Source of the DNA: Lachnospiraceae bacterium
Lineage (GTDB): Bacteria > Bacillota > Clostridia > Lachnospirales > Lachnospiraceae
Assembly: GCA_900757195.1 (NCBI GenBank)
Contig: CAAEMZ010000004.1
Span: 1-31,839, forward strand
Direction of reading: 5' to 3'
Length of the DNA: 31,839 nt
Numbering within the stretch: the first letter of the stretch is position 1; each line of letters starts with the position of its first letter. This document shows, piece by piece, positions 1-8,514 of the stretch. The notes below the pieces were generated by a model. The model had not been told where the DNA came from, searched no databases, and was given only the letters and a program-made list of their open reading frames with translations. Position numbers and translations under genes: made by a program.

Positions 1-48
1 GGCAAAAACAAAATGGATGCCTCCTGTAAAATACAGGGAAGCATCCAT
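1..48 (-). terminator. Probable leftward intrinsic terminator
   Basis: The stem pairs ATGGATGC (13-20) with GCATCCAT (41-48), with further imperfect pairing inward to TGTA/TACA. On the minus strand it is followed by a T-rich tail (positions 1-12 read TTTTGTTTTTGCC). No T-run follows on the plus strand. It may end leftward transcription, including read-through from the minus-strand gene at 621-1427, which has no terminator of its own. Confidence 0.55.
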
Positions 49-126
49 GTGTTCCGCCTAATTCATAAATATGTGTCCAGAATTCCGGGTACATATCAAT
101 TTTGAAACGGAGGGTTTTGTTTCCCA

Positions 127-603
127 ATGAAAGGACCCCTGTTAGAATTGAATATTATTGCACATACGATGGAATACTTTGGCCCGGAAATCTCCTGTGG
201 CCTTTCCCTGCGAAATTACACCGACGCCGACTTTCATGTCTATGAAAACACCTACAGCCGCTGCTTCGCCCCGATGCGAATCGCTTTGAAACGATTTCCT
301 GTCAACTGCTGCGCCAGCCGGGAAACGCTTTTTACACAGCGCAGACATATATTTATCCTTGAAAAAAGCGGTGTCTTCTGCGGCTCCGTAGCCTTAAAAA
401 ATAACGAAATCGATGACCTCATTGTCCCGGAAAATAAACGACGGCAGGGCTTTGGCCAGGAACTTCTGACCTTCGCCGTCTGCCGCCTTCAAACGCAGAA
501 TCAAACGCCCATCCTGCTCCATGTCGCTGACTGGAATCAGAATGCTTTAAAAATGTACTTAAAAAATGGCTTTGAAATTATCAAAACAGAGATTATAAAA
601 TAA
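127..603 (+). CDS. GNAT family N-acetyltransferase
   Basis: A 158-residue cytoplasmic protein expected to transfer an acetyl group from acetyl-CoA to an amine. The acetyl-CoA pyrophosphate-binding motif R/QxxGxG/A is present as RRQGFG at residues 105-110, after the beta-strand DDLIVPE. The typical C-terminal GNAT segment follows at residues 137-150 (WNQNALKMYLKNGFE, the 'N..A...Y.k.GF' pattern). The first 30 residues are not conserved GNAT sequence. The ATG at 127 has a GGAGGG at 109-114, a rather long spacing, but no better start is visible. It converges on the EFR1-like gene with only 17 bp between stops and no terminator in that gap. The substrate cannot be told from the sequence. Confidence 0.85.
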   Translation: MKGPLLELNIIAHTMEYFGPEISCGLSLRNYTDADFHVYENTYSRCFAPMRIALKRFPVNCCASRETLFTQRRHIFILEKSGVFCGSVALKNNEIDDLIVPENKRRQGFGQELLTFAVCRLQTQNQTPILLHVADWNQNALKMYLKNGFEIIKTEIIK

Positions 604-620
604 TCTCTATAGATATGTCA

Positions 621-1427
621 TCATTGCCTTATCCTTTGCGAAGCAGAAAACGCAGCATTCGCTGCATTCTTTTTTTCCGCAAAATCTCTGCACATATACC
701 GGCGTTTTCCCCGGGTTCTTCTGCCATATTCAACAGCCTCCACCGGACAGCCGCAGATACATGCCATACAGTGCGTACACCGCTCTCCCCATTCAGGCTT
801 TCCATTCACAATTGAAATATTGTTCAATGAACAGCTTTCTGCACATTTGCCACAGGAAATACAGGCATCCGTCGCATAAAACGACTTTGCCTTAACGATG
901 AATTTATAATAAAAGTCATTGACAATACCGCTTTTCCACCGATCCACCCTCCCGGTTTTTTGCTTCGGAAAGGCCAGGCCATTCTGAATCCATCCGATAC
1001 CTTCCCCGACAACTTTTTCTGCTCTGCCGATAATTTCCTCCGATGTTTTCTCATCCGGAACATTAAAAAGAGCAATGTAATTTTCGGGCATTTTCACTTC
1101 CAAAACCCCTTTATAGTCAAAGCCTTTATTCCGGCACAGCGACAGGATACCTTCACCGGCATTCCCGATCTCTTCCCCGCAGGTCATCACAAAATATGCT
1201 GTCTCTGAACCGGAAAAAACCGATTTTCGAATAAATTTTTCAAAAATTCTTGGAAGGCGCCAACAATAGGTCGGCGCAACAAATATCCACGGTTTATCCG
1301 AATAAAATTTTCCTTTTTTGCGGTTTTTAATATAAACACCCGCATCCACCAGTTTATCATCCAGTTTTTCAGCCATCCCGGAGGCTATATAACGGCTGTT
1401 TCCCGTTCCTGAAAAGTAAATAATCAT
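621..1427 (-). CDS. EFR1-like flavodoxin/4Fe-4S ferredoxin fusion protein
   Basis: A 268-residue predicted redox protein. The N-terminus has a flavodoxin-like FMN phosphate-binding loop (IIYFSGTGNS, residues 2-11). The C-terminus has two [4Fe-4S] clusters of bacterial ferredoxin type: C189-x2-C192-x2-C195-x3-C199 and C217-x2-C220-x2-C223-x3-C227. This is the architecture of the EFR1 family, common in anaerobic Clostridia, where electrons are thought to pass between flavin and ferredoxin clusters; physiological partners are not known. The start has AGAAGG seven bases upstream. A TTGACA-like -35 lies at 1477-1482 on the minus strand, but the matching -10 is poor. Confidence 0.88.
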   Translation of the reverse strand: MIIYFSGTGNSRYIASGMAEKLDDKLVDAGVYIKNRKKGKFYSDKPWIFVAPTYCWRLPRIFEKFIRKSVFSGSETAYFVMTCGEEIGNAGEGILSLCRNKGFDYKGVLEVKMPENYIALFNVPDEKTSEEIIGRAEKVVGEGIGWIQNGLAFPKQKTGRVDRWKSGIVNDFYYKFIVKAKSFYATDACISCGKCAESCSLNNISIVNGKPEWGERCTHCMACICGCPVEAVEYGRRTRGKRRYMCRDFAEKKNAANAAFSASQRIRQ

Positions 1428-1504
1428 TTATTTTCCTTCTTTCTGCATCCTGCCAATAATTTTATAAACCAATTTCTGTCAAACCCAGGCCAGTAACGAT
1501 ACAA

Positions 1505-1533
1505 AGTAAAAAACGAAGAACCGAAGTTCTCCG
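1505..1533 (-). terminator. Intrinsic terminator with UUCG tetraloop
   Basis: On the minus strand an 8-bp stem (CGGAGAAC with GTTCTTCG, one G-U pair) closes a TTCG loop, giving the very stable C(UUCG)G tetraloop. A run of six T follows. It lies just after the stop of the gene at 1550-1990. On the plus strand the hairpin is followed by CTTTTT and might also stop rightward read-through. Confidence 0.82.
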
Positions 1534-1549
1534 CTTTTTCAAAATCCAT

Positions 1550-1990
1550 TTATGCGATATGCAGATGAATCACTTCATCCAGTGCCTGCTGAAAAGTCAT
1601 CTTTTCTGTGAGAAATTCAGGAACATCCTTCTGCCCCGCTGCTGCCAGCGGTTCCAGTTCCAGTGCATAATTCATAGCAAATTTTTCCGGTTCACCTTCG
1701 TCATTGATGAAAGTTTCCCAGTGGGTAAAATGGAATATTTTTCCAGGATAAATAGCAACACTGAGCTTCTGATCCCCAAAATCACAGTTGACCACCGCCC
1801 CTATGAGCTGCCGGCTTTCATCACAGAGATAGTCTATAAATTTCAGATACAACTCACCGACATCCACCCCGGACTCTTCGAGAATAACCTCCTTTTCTCT
1901 GCTGCAGGTAATCTCCATCTGGTCCTTATCCTGCCGTGCCGGTTCAAGAGTTTCTGTCTGAATCAATAACTTAAAAACTGTCTTTGCCAT
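1550..1990 (-). CDS. Conserved hypothetical protein (146 aa)
   Basis: I do not recognise a named family. The product is a soluble, acidic protein with no signal peptide or membrane segment. It contains a stretch of alternating hydrophobic residues (AVVNCDFGDQKLSVAIYPG, about residues 64-82) suggesting a beta-sheet core, and an acidic, mostly helical C-terminus. The ATG at 1990 has AGGGGG eight bases upstream. Promoter TTGCTA-N17-TATACT lies at 2043-2071 and a terminator follows the gene, so it appears to be a stand-alone unit. The AAAGGGGGC leader before the start resembles that of the small acidic gene at 22710-22985, though the proteins do not look related. Confidence 0.7.
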   Translation of the reverse strand: MAKTVFKLLIQTETLEPARQDKDQMEITCSREKEVILEESGVDVGELYLKFIDYLCDESRQLIGAVVNCDFGDQKLSVAIYPGKIFHFTHWETFINDEGEPEKFAMNYALELEPLAAAGQKDVPEFLTEKMTFQQALDEVIHLHIA

Positions 1991-2042
1991 GTTACAGCCC
2001 CCTTTGCATCCCTTTTAACATATATACCCCTCTTATTTAATA

Positions 2043-2071
2043 AGTATAAAGTGAATTGGGGGGAATAGCAA
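2043..2071 (-). promoter_or_regulatory. Promoter of the 146-aa gene
   Basis: On the minus strand, TTGCTA (2066-2071), a 17-bp spacer and TATACT (2043-2048). It lies about 55 bp upstream of the ATG at 1990. Confidence 0.55.
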
Positions 2072-2118
2072 ATAACTAAATATTATTGTAATGATAACTT
2101 TTATTCACTGATGAGGTT

Positions 2119-3240
2119 TTATTTATAAAAAGCTTCGCTGACCCGTACCAGTTCATCCCGAATAGAAATGTGCTGTGGACAGGCTTCTTCGCATTTACCA
2201 CATTTAATACAGTCTGTCGCCGTTTTTTTTCCGTGTTTTTCAACCAGCCATTCGCCTTCTGAAGCCGCCATTTCTTTATTATTATAAAGAAGCAGGTAAT
2301 TCAAAGCGGTAAAAGAACCGGAAATACCGATATTTTCCGGACATACTTTGGCACAGTAATTACAGTTTGTACATGGCACCATCGGCACGCGGCTCAAAGC
2401 CTCCTGAGCTTTTTTAAGCACTTCTTTCTCCCCGTCGGTCAGAGCCGTAAAGTTTTTCATATAAGAAAGATTGTCTTCCATCTGTTCAATATTACTCATG
2501 CCGGAAAGTACAGTAATCACGCCTTCCAGATTTGCTGCAAAACGAATCGCCCATGAAGCGACGGAAGCTTCCGGGTCCGCTGCCCTGAAAATTTCTTTAA
2601 CGGATTCCGGTGGTGTTGCCAGCATGCCGCCCTTGACCGGTTCCATAATAATGACCGGTTTTCCGTGTTTCCGTGCCACTTCATAGCAGGCTCTGGACTG
2701 GATGGCTGAATTTTCCCAGTCTGCATAGTTAATCTGAAGCTGAACAAATTCCATCTCCGGATGAGCGGTCAGCAGCGCTTCCAGTTCATCTGCTGTGGAA
2801 TGGAAAGAAAAACCGATATGACGGATTTTGCCTTCGGCTTTTTTCTCCTGGATCCAGTCCCACATACCAAATTCGTCGAAAGGTTTCGTCCGGTTTTCTC
2901 CCAGATTGTGCAGCAGATAAAAATCAAAATATCCGGCGCCGGTCCGTTCCAGAGAAATTTCAAACTGGGAAACGGCTTCTTCGCGGCTCTGGCAGTTCGC
3001 CCAGGCGGAATTTTTCGTTGCCAACTGGTATTTTTCACGCGGATACCGTTCGACAAGCGCCTGGCGGATGGCATCTTCGCTGCCTGCGTACAGCCAGGCT
3101 GTATCAAAATATGTAAATCCTGCGTCTAAAAATTTATCCACCATCACCTTGACCTGCTCCACATCGATCACACCATCATTTTTTGGCAGACGCATCAGAC
3201 CAAATCCCAATTTTTTAATATCTTCACCTAAATAAGCCAT
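2119..3240 (-). CDS. Aldo/keto reductase with C-terminal 4Fe-4S ferredoxin domain
   Basis: The product is 373 residues, starting MAYLGEDIKKLGFGLMRLPK. An upstream in-frame extension to 3342 is rejected because GAGGG stands just before the ATG at 3240 and the extension runs into the purL terminator. The N-terminal part is an aldo/keto reductase TIM barrel with the tetrad context visible: Asp in FTYFDTAWLYAGSE, Tyr in the same segment, Lys in QLATKNS, and His in FYLLHNLGE. The C-terminus carries two ferredoxin cluster motifs (CTNCNYCAKVCP and CIKCGKCEEACP). This fusion is frequent in anaerobic Clostridia and suggests electron transfer to ferredoxin as well as NAD(P)H. The substrate is unknown. 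Confidence 0.92.
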   Translation of the reverse strand: MAYLGEDIKKLGFGLMRLPKNDGVIDVEQVKVMVDKFLDAGFTYFDTAWLYAGSEDAIRQALVERYPREKYQLATKNSAWANCQSREEAVSQFEISLERTGAGYFDFYLLHNLGENRTKPFDEFGMWDWIQEKKAEGKIRHIGFSFHSTADELEALLTAHPEMEFVQLQINYADWENSAIQSRACYEVARKHGKPVIIMEPVKGGMLATPPESVKEIFRAADPEASVASWAIRFAANLEGVITVLSGMSNIEQMEDNLSYMKNFTALTDGEKEVLKKAQEALSRVPMVPCTNCNYCAKVCPENIGISGSFTALNYLLLYNNKEMAASEGEWLVEKHGKKTATDCIKCGKCEEACPQHISIRDELVRVSEAFYK

Positions 3241-3300
3241 TTTTCTTCCCTCTTTCTTTCGCAGCAACCCGTGCCTGACTAAAGCACGTGTCTCTAATTT

Positions 3301-3361
3301 ACAAAAAACCAAAAAACAACAGCCCCGCCGGAAGCATTTCAAAGCTTTCAGAGGGACTGCT
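3301..3361 (-). terminator. purL intrinsic terminator
   Basis: On the minus strand AGCAGTCCC (3353-3361) pairs with GGGGCTGTT (3318-3326) through nine base pairs, two of them G-U. A T-rich tail (TGTTTTTTGGTTTTTTG) follows. It starts 11 bp after the purL stop codon and separates purL from the reductase gene. Confidence 0.75.
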
Positions 3362-3372
3362 GATTTAGCGCT

Positions 3373-6300
3373 TTACTTAAAGTATTCTACACCAGATTCA
3401 AAGAGATGCTGATTCTGGTTTCCGCTGATGTTGATGGCAACGTGGTCACCAATACGTTCGGAATGTGCCATTTTACCAAGAACGCGTCCATCCGGACTTG
3501 TAATACCCTCAATTGCATAATAAGAACCGTTCGGATTGAAATCTTCATCCATCGTCGGATGACCGTTCACATCCACATACTGTGTTGCAACACAGCCGGA
3601 TTCGAAAAGCTTCTTAATCCATGCTTCACTGGCAACAAAACGTCCTTCACCGTGGGATGCCGGAATCGAGAAGACATCACCCGGTTTCACCTTCTGAAGC
3701 CATGGGGATTTATTTGTAACTACTTTTGTATAAACCATCTTTGAAATATGGCGGCCGATATGATTCGTCGTCAGTGTCGGTGAATCATCTTTCTGTGGTG
3801 TAATTTCACCGTAAGGCACCAGACCGAGTTTAATGAGCGCCTGGAAACCGTTACAGATACCAAGTGCCAGACCATCCCGTTTATTCAGCAGTTCATTAAC
3901 CGCTTCTTTAATCCGTTCATTACGGAATACGGAAGCGATGAATTTTGCAGAACCGTCCGGTTCATCGCCTGCGGAGAATCCACCCGGGAACATGAGGATC
4001 TGAGCTTCGTTAATGGCTTTCACATAAGCATCCACAGAATCACGGATCATACCTTCATTCAGGTTTTTAAATACGCTCATATTTACCTGGGCTCCGGCTT
4101 TTTCAAAGGCTTTCATTGTATCGTATTCACAGTTGGTTCCCGGGAATACCGGAATAAATACCTTTGGTTTTGCTACTTTATTTTTACAGATATGAATATC
4201 TTTTGTTTCAAACAATCCTGTCTCTATGACTTTATCTTCCACACCGGAACGTGTCGGGAATACGGATTCTAATGGTTTTGTCCATGCTTCCAGAGCTTCA
4301 TCCATCGTTACTTTCATATCTTTATAGGTGAATTCTGCAGCTTCCGTCACTGTACCGCATACTCTGTAAGGTGCGTTCAGTTTATCCATATCTTCCGCTG
4401 CCACTTCCGCAACGATTTCACCGTAGAATGGTTTAAACAGTTCTGCTGCTTCCATGCTTTCATCCACAGCCACACCCAGTTTGTTACCGAAGGCCATCTT
4501 GCTGAGGGCTTCTGCCAGGCCGCCGAATCCGATCGTATATGTGGATTTCAGTACACCGTCATTAACAAGCTTCGTGATCTTCGCGTAGCTGTCCATCATT
4601 GATGCATAATCCGGCAAATCATATTCATCTTTGTTTATTGTAAATACAACCAGCTTATTGCCCGCCGCTTTTAATTCAGAGGTGACAATATCCTGCTGTT
4701 TCGCCACATCTACCGCAAAGGAAACCAGTGTCGGAGGAACATCCATTTCATTGAAGGAACCGGACATGGAGTCTTTACCGCCGATTGCAGAAAGTCCAAA
4801 TCCGATCTGCGCGTCATAAGCGCCCAGCAGAGCTGCCAGAGGTTCACCCCAGCATTTTGGATCTTCGGTCATTCTGCGGAAATATTCCTGGAATGTTAAA
4901 TGGATTTTTGTCATATCACCACCGGCAGCAACAATCTTGGCAACAGACTGAACAACTGCGTAAATCGCACCGTGGTATGGACTCCATGTGGATAAGTATG
5001 GGTCAAATCCGTAACTCATCATCGTTACTGTATCTGTTTTTCCTTTCAGAACAGGAAGCTTCGCTACCATGGACTGAGTCGGTGTCAACTGATATTTTCC
5101 GCCGTAAGGCATATATACGGAAGATGCACCGATGGAACTGTCAAACATTTCAACAAGTCCCTTCTGGGAACATACATTTAAGTCCGACAGGTTGGAAAGC
5201 CACGCTTTCTTCATATCCGTGACATCTTTTTCTTTTTTGAAATAATTATCTTCCGGTTTCGGAATCGTTACATAAGCATCATTTTCCTGATGTGCACCGT
5301 TCGTATCGAGGAATGCTCTGGAAATATCAACGATGACTTTGCCTCTCCAGTAAAGAACCAGACGCGGTTCTTCGGTGACCTCAGCCACGCATGTTGCTTC
5401 AAGATTTTCTTCGGCTGCACACGCCATGAAGGTATCCACATCCTTCGGATCGATAACAACAGCCATACGTTCCTGGGATTCGGAAATTGCCAGTTCGGTT
5501 CCATCCAGACCTGCATATTTCTTCGGCACTTTATCCAGTTCAATCCGAAGGCCCTCTGCCAGTTCGCCGATTGCTACGGAAACACCGCCGGCACCAAAGT
5601 CATTACATTTCTTAATCAGTCTGCTGACTTTCGGGTTACGGAACAGACGCTGTAATTTACGTTCTGTCGGTGCATTACCCTTCTGAACTTCTGCACCGCA
5701 GGTATCAATGGATTCTTCGTTATGCGCTTTGGAGGAACCTGTGGCACCGCCGCAGCCGTCACGGCCTGTACGTCCGCCGAGAAGGATAATGATGTCTCCC
5801 GGGTCCGATGTGGCACGGGTAACATTGCTTCTTGGCGCTGCTGCCATAACCGCACCGATTTCCATACGTTTTGCCGCATAATTCGGATGATAGATTTCAT
5901 TCACAAGACCTGTGGCCAGACCGATCTGGTTACCATAGGAGCTGTAACCGTGAGCCGCTTCAGTAACAAGTTTTCTCTGAGGCAGTTTGCCTTTCATCGT
6001 ATCTTTTAAAGATGCGGTAGGGTCTGCTGCACCGGTTACACGCATTGCCTGATATACATAGGTACGTCCGGACAGCGGGTCACGGATTGCACCGCCCAGA
6101 CAGGTCGCCGCACCACCGAATGGCTCGATTTCTGTCGGATGATTGTGAGTTTCATTTTTAAAGTTAATTAACCATTCTTCCGTTTCGCCGTCAATATCTA
6201 CAGGCACAATAATACTGCATGCATTGATTTCATCGGTTTCTTCCTGATCGGTTAATTTACCGTCTTTTTTCAGTTTTCGCATCGCCATTAAAGCGACATC

Positions 6301-7128
6301 CATCAGGCAGACAAATTTATCTTTGCGTCCGGCAAAAACCTCTGCCCGGTGGTCCATATACATATTATAAGTATCTTTTATCGGTTTCTGATAATAGCCT
6401 TCTTCAAAACCGATGTTTTTCAATTCTGTCTGGAAGGTTGTATGACGGCAGTGGTCAGACCAGTACGTATCCAGTACACGGATTTCTGTCACCGTCGGGT
6501 TTCTCTTCTCTTCTCCGGCGAAATGGACCTGGATGAATTTAAAATCATTGAAAGTCATCGCCAGACCAAGAGAATCATATAATTCCTTCAGTTCTGCTTC
6601 CGGCATGGTTGTAAAACCGTCAAATACGGCAACGTCTGCCGGTTCTTCAAATTTTGTAATTAATGTTTCCGGTTTTTCTTCGGCCGCTTCACGGGAATCC
6701 ACCGGGTTAATGCAGAATTCTTTGATTCTTTCAATCTCTTCGTCTGTCACCGCACCCTTTAAAACATAGGTTGTGGCCGAACGGATCACCGGTTCCTCGG
6801 TTTCATTTAACAGCTTCACACACTGTTCAGCCGAATCCGCACGCTGGTCAAACTGTCCCGGAAGGTATTCTACCGTAAACAGCTTCTCATCTTCAGCCTT
6901 TGGCAATTCTTCTTCATAAAGAAAATCTACCGGCGGCTCAGAAAAGACAACGGTCTTCGCACCTTCGTAAGTTTTATCTGTAATATTTTCAATGTCATAA
7001 CGAATCAGCACCCGAACTCCGGTAACGGACTGGATATTCAAATAGCTGTGGATATTTTCCAGTAATTCTTTTGCAGCTACGGCATATTCCGGTTTCTTTT
7101 CGACATAAATACGCTTTACCTGGGTCAT
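3373..7128 (-). CDS. purL: Phosphoribosylformylglycinamidine synthase, single-chain (clostridial type)
   Basis: A 1251-residue enzyme of de novo purine synthesis that converts FGAR, glutamine and ATP to FGAM. The N-terminal PurS-like segment, the two AIRS/PurM-like halves and the C-terminal glutaminase domain are in one chain. The ATP-binding signature KNETHNHPTEIEPFGGAATC is present. The glutaminase part shows FPGTNCEYDT, the nucleophile cysteine in LGICNGFQ, and the histidine region ASHGEGRF. Length fits the about 1240-residue clostridial form rather than split Bacillus PurS/L/Q. An in-frame extension to 7200 is rejected because GGAGG lies seven bases before the ATG at 7128. It is transcribed alone from an extended -10 promoter and followed by a terminator. 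No other pur genes are adjacent. Confidence 0.97.
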   Translation of the reverse strand: MTQVKRIYVEKKPEYAVAAKELLENIHSYLNIQSVTGVRVLIRYDIENITDKTYEGAKTVVFSEPPVDFLYEEELPKAEDEKLFTVEYLPGQFDQRADSAEQCVKLLNETEEPVIRSATTYVLKGAVTDEEIERIKEFCINPVDSREAAEEKPETLITKFEEPADVAVFDGFTTMPEAELKELYDSLGLAMTFNDFKFIQVHFAGEEKRNPTVTEIRVLDTYWSDHCRHTTFQTELKNIGFEEGYYQKPIKDTYNMYMDHRAEVFAGRKDKFVCLMDVALMAMRKLKKDGKLTDQEETDEINACSIIVPVDIDGETEEWLINFKNETHNHPTEIEPFGGAATCLGGAIRDPLSGRTYVYQAMRVTGAADPTASLKDTMKGKLPQRKLVTEAAHGYSSYGNQIGLATGLVNEIYHPNYAAKRMEIGAVMAAAPRSNVTRATSDPGDIIILLGGRTGRDGCGGATGSSKAHNEESIDTCGAEVQKGNAPTERKLQRLFRNPKVSRLIKKCNDFGAGGVSVAIGELAEGLRIELDKVPKKYAGLDGTELAISESQERMAVVIDPKDVDTFMACAAEENLEATCVAEVTEEPRLVLYWRGKVIVDISRAFLDTNGAHQENDAYVTIPKPEDNYFKKEKDVTDMKKAWLSNLSDLNVCSQKGLVEMFDSSIGASSVYMPYGGKYQLTPTQSMVAKLPVLKGKTDTVTMMSYGFDPYLSTWSPYHGAIYAVVQSVAKIVAAGGDMTKIHLTFQEYFRRMTEDPKCWGEPLAALLGAYDAQIGFGLSAIGGKDSMSGSFNEMDVPPTLVSFAVDVAKQQDIVTSELKAAGNKLVVFTINKDEYDLPDYASMMDSYAKITKLVNDGVLKSTYTIGFGGLAEALSKMAFGNKLGVAVDESMEAAELFKPFYGEIVAEVAAEDMDKLNAPYRVCGTVTEAAEFTYKDMKVTMDEALEAWTKPLESVFPTRSGVEDKVIETGLFETKDIHICKNKVAKPKVFIPVFPGTNCEYDTMKAFEKAGAQVNMSVFKNLNEGMIRDSVDAYVKAINEAQILMFPGGFSAGDEPDGSAKFIASVFRNERIKEAVNELLNKRDGLALGICNGFQALIKLGLVPYGEITPQKDDSPTLTTNHIGRHISKMVYTKVVTNKSPWLQKVKPGDVFSIPASHGEGRFVASEAWIKKLFESGCVATQYVDVNGHPTMDEDFNPNGSYYAIEGITSPDGRVLGKMAHSERIGDHVAINISGNQNQHLFESGVEYFK

Positions 7129-7217
7129 AATGTACCTCCATTTTACAATTATCTCCTGCTTCACAGCACCACCGGAAAGCATCTCCTGTGATGCGGGCAC
7201 TACTGTACCCTTTCAGT

Positions 7218-7226
7218 ATTATACCA
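7218..7226 (-). promoter_or_regulatory. Extended -10 promoter of purL
   Basis: On the minus strand TGGTATAAT (TATAAT at 7218-7223, TG motif at 7225-7226) gives an extended -10 element. The -35 region is weak (TTTAAT about 17 bp upstream). The transcript would have a leader of about 80 nt; I see no purine riboswitch core in it. Confidence 0.6.
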
Positions 7227-7334
7227 TTTCAGTATTCATAATTAAAGTTAATATAATTAATTATTCTTATTAGGTTGACTAATTTCTATCCCTCCGTCTT
7301 CATCTGACCTTATTATTTTTTATCAAACTGGCCG

Positions 7335-7363
7335 TTTTCACAATGCCACTTCTCATCTATAAT
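7335..7363 (+). promoter_or_regulatory. Promoter of the ECF S-component gene
   Basis: TTTTCA (7335-7340), a 17-bp spacer and TATAAT (7358-7363), 37 bp before the ATG at 7401. It is divergent from the purL promoter. Confidence 0.6.
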
Positions 7364-7400
7364 AGGAAAAAAATAAAAAAGACATCAAGGAGTAATCATT

Positions 7401-7928
7401 ATGGAAAAATCTATGACAATGCACAAAACAAAATCCATGGTTTTTGCAGCTCTTTTCGCTGCCCTGGCCTGTGTCGCTACAATGAGTCTACATATTCCAA
7501 CACCGGGTACCGGCGGCTATATCCATCCCGGCGATGCCATCGTCGTTTTATCCGGTATCCTGCTCGGGCCGATTTACGGCGGACTGGCCGCAGGCCTCGG
7601 TTCCGCACTGGCAGATCTTTTAAGCGGATATATGGTTTATGTACCGATTACCTTCGTTGTGAAAGCCGTAATCGCTGTTGTCTGCTATTTTGTTTATCAT
7701 AAACTTCTCGGCAAACTGAACCATATCATCCTCAAAGGCATCATCACCGGCTGCTTTTCGACCATTCTCGTAGCTGCCGGATACTGCTTTTTTGAATCCT
7801 TCATCTATGGCAGCGGTGCTCTGGCAAGCGTCCCGGCAAACCTCATTCAGGGGCTTTCCGGTCTGATTATTTCAACCATCCTGCTGCCGCTGTTAAAACA
7901 GGTGCCGGATTTCCGCAATATTATATAG
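7401..7928 (+). CDS. ECF transporter S component
   Basis: A 175-residue, very hydrophobic protein with about five to six membrane segments. The signature TGGYIHPGDAIVVLSGILLGP followed by GLGSALADLLSGY matches the PF07155-type substrate-binding (S) subunits of energy-coupling factor vitamin transporters. Such subunits bind a vitamin or its precursor and use a shared EcfA/A'/T energising module; no such module lies in this window, so it would use one encoded elsewhere. AAGGAG lies eight bases before the ATG. No TPP, FMN or other riboswitch was recognised in the short leader, so the substrate is left open. Confidence 0.88.
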   Translation: MEKSMTMHKTKSMVFAALFAALACVATMSLHIPTPGTGGYIHPGDAIVVLSGILLGPIYGGLAAGLGSALADLLSGYMVYVPITFVVKAVIAVVCYFVYHKLLGKLNHIILKGIITGCFSTILVAAGYCFFESFIYGSGALASVPANLIQGLSGLIISTILLPLLKQVPDFRNII

Positions 7929-7948
7929 AACCAAAATGTACTCAAAAG

Positions 7949-8012
7949 CCCCCGTCCTGTCCCTTCCGGAAACTGTGAAATGTTTCCTTCCGGGACAGGA
8001 CGGGGGTTTTTT
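7949..8012 (+). terminator. Strong intrinsic terminator, hairpin-family copy 1
   Basis: A perfect 15-bp stem (CCCCCGTCCTGTCCC, 7949-7963, with 7992-8006) is followed by six T. The loop contains a second stem GGAAAC/GTTTCC around AACTGTGAAATGTT. The loop and inner stem closely match, in opposite orientation, the hairpin at 8515-8570. Confidence 0.92.
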
Positions 8013-8056
8013 CAGAGATTTTTTGTTCGTAATAATACTGCTGTTATTATGAAGCA

Positions 8057-8338
8057 TTATTTTTCGCATAAAACACTGTCGTAATAAAGTTCATCCGGAC
8101 ATAAATCCTGCCCATTCGCCCATTCCACAGAATAGCCATTTACAAAGACACTCTGAAAATAGGCAGGATCTAAAAGCTCACTGTACCAATTACCTTTAAT
8201 ATATGGTTTTACGTCAAAAATTTTCACTTCCCCGTTGTCAAACTGAATGTGAAGCATAAAATCTGATAACGGCGTCACAGATTCTGCAGTCGGTCTTAAC
8301 ATTGTATCACGCATATTTCCAAATTTTATTGCAGACAC
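8057..8338 (-). CDS. DUF2442 domain protein
   Basis: The core (ESVTPLSDFMLHIQFDNGEVKIFDVKPYI ... EWANGQDLCPDELYYDS) matches the DUF2442 pattern of small Firmicute proteins, often paired with DUF4160 and sometimes found near toxin-antitoxin-like genes. The longest frame starts at a GTG (8338) with no good ribosome site. Internal ATG codons at 8314 or 8302 (MLRPTAESV...) agree better with usual DUF2442 length. The extra N-terminal codons overlap DNA that, read on the plus strand, encodes the tail of an XRE regulator, so the gene's 5' end probably sits at a recombination junction. No DUF4160 partner is adjacent. Its function is unknown. Confidence 0.72.
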   Translation of the reverse strand: MSAIKFGNMRDTMLRPTAESVTPLSDFMLHIQFDNGEVKIFDVKPYIKGNWYSELLDPAYFQSVFVNGYSVEWANGQDLCPDELYYDSVLCEK

Positions 8339-8489
8339 TCTCTACACACTCATCATAAAGGATTTTTTCGATTTGAATGCAGAACAGCCAGAAGAACTTC
8401 ATATGCTTGTAGATAACATAAAACGCTTAAATGAACAGCAACTTGAAAGTATTTCTCTAATCGTTAAAGACCTTGCAAATAATAAATAA
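8322..8489 (+). pseudogene. 3' remnant of an XRE-family regulator
   Basis: Read on the plus strand, this stretch encodes a continuous C-terminal tail, beginning about FIADTLYTLIIKDFFDLN and ending SLIVKDLANNK before TAA at 8487-8489. The 'IAdtL...iKDFFdl' pattern is how small XRE helix-turn-helix regulators run from the end of the HTH domain into a short acidic tail. The helix-turn-helix itself is missing; the DNA upstream belongs to the oppositely oriented DUF2442 gene. There is no start codon with a ribosome site. I read this as a truncated, non-functional gene. Confidence 0.6.
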
Positions 8490-8514
8490 GATTTTAAAAT
8501 CATTCAACATCGCA

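Noticed and set aside
3241..3342. N-terminal extension of the aldo/keto reductase
   Set aside because: It overlaps the purL terminator, is rich in Cys/Arg unlike the family, and a proper ribosome site precedes the ATG at 3240.
7129..7200. N-terminal extension of PurL to 7200
   Set aside because: GGAGG directly before the ATG at 7128 and the usual family N-terminus (MTQVKRIYVEKK) fix the start; the extension lies in the 5' leader.
7129..7217. Purine riboswitch upstream of purL
   Set aside because: No conserved purine-aptamer core was found in the short leader.
7343..7702. 119-residue plus-strand ORF overlapping the ECF S-component
   Set aside because: It is a different frame of the same DNA, Arg/Cys-rich and without family resemblance; the frame from 7401 has clear S-component signatures.
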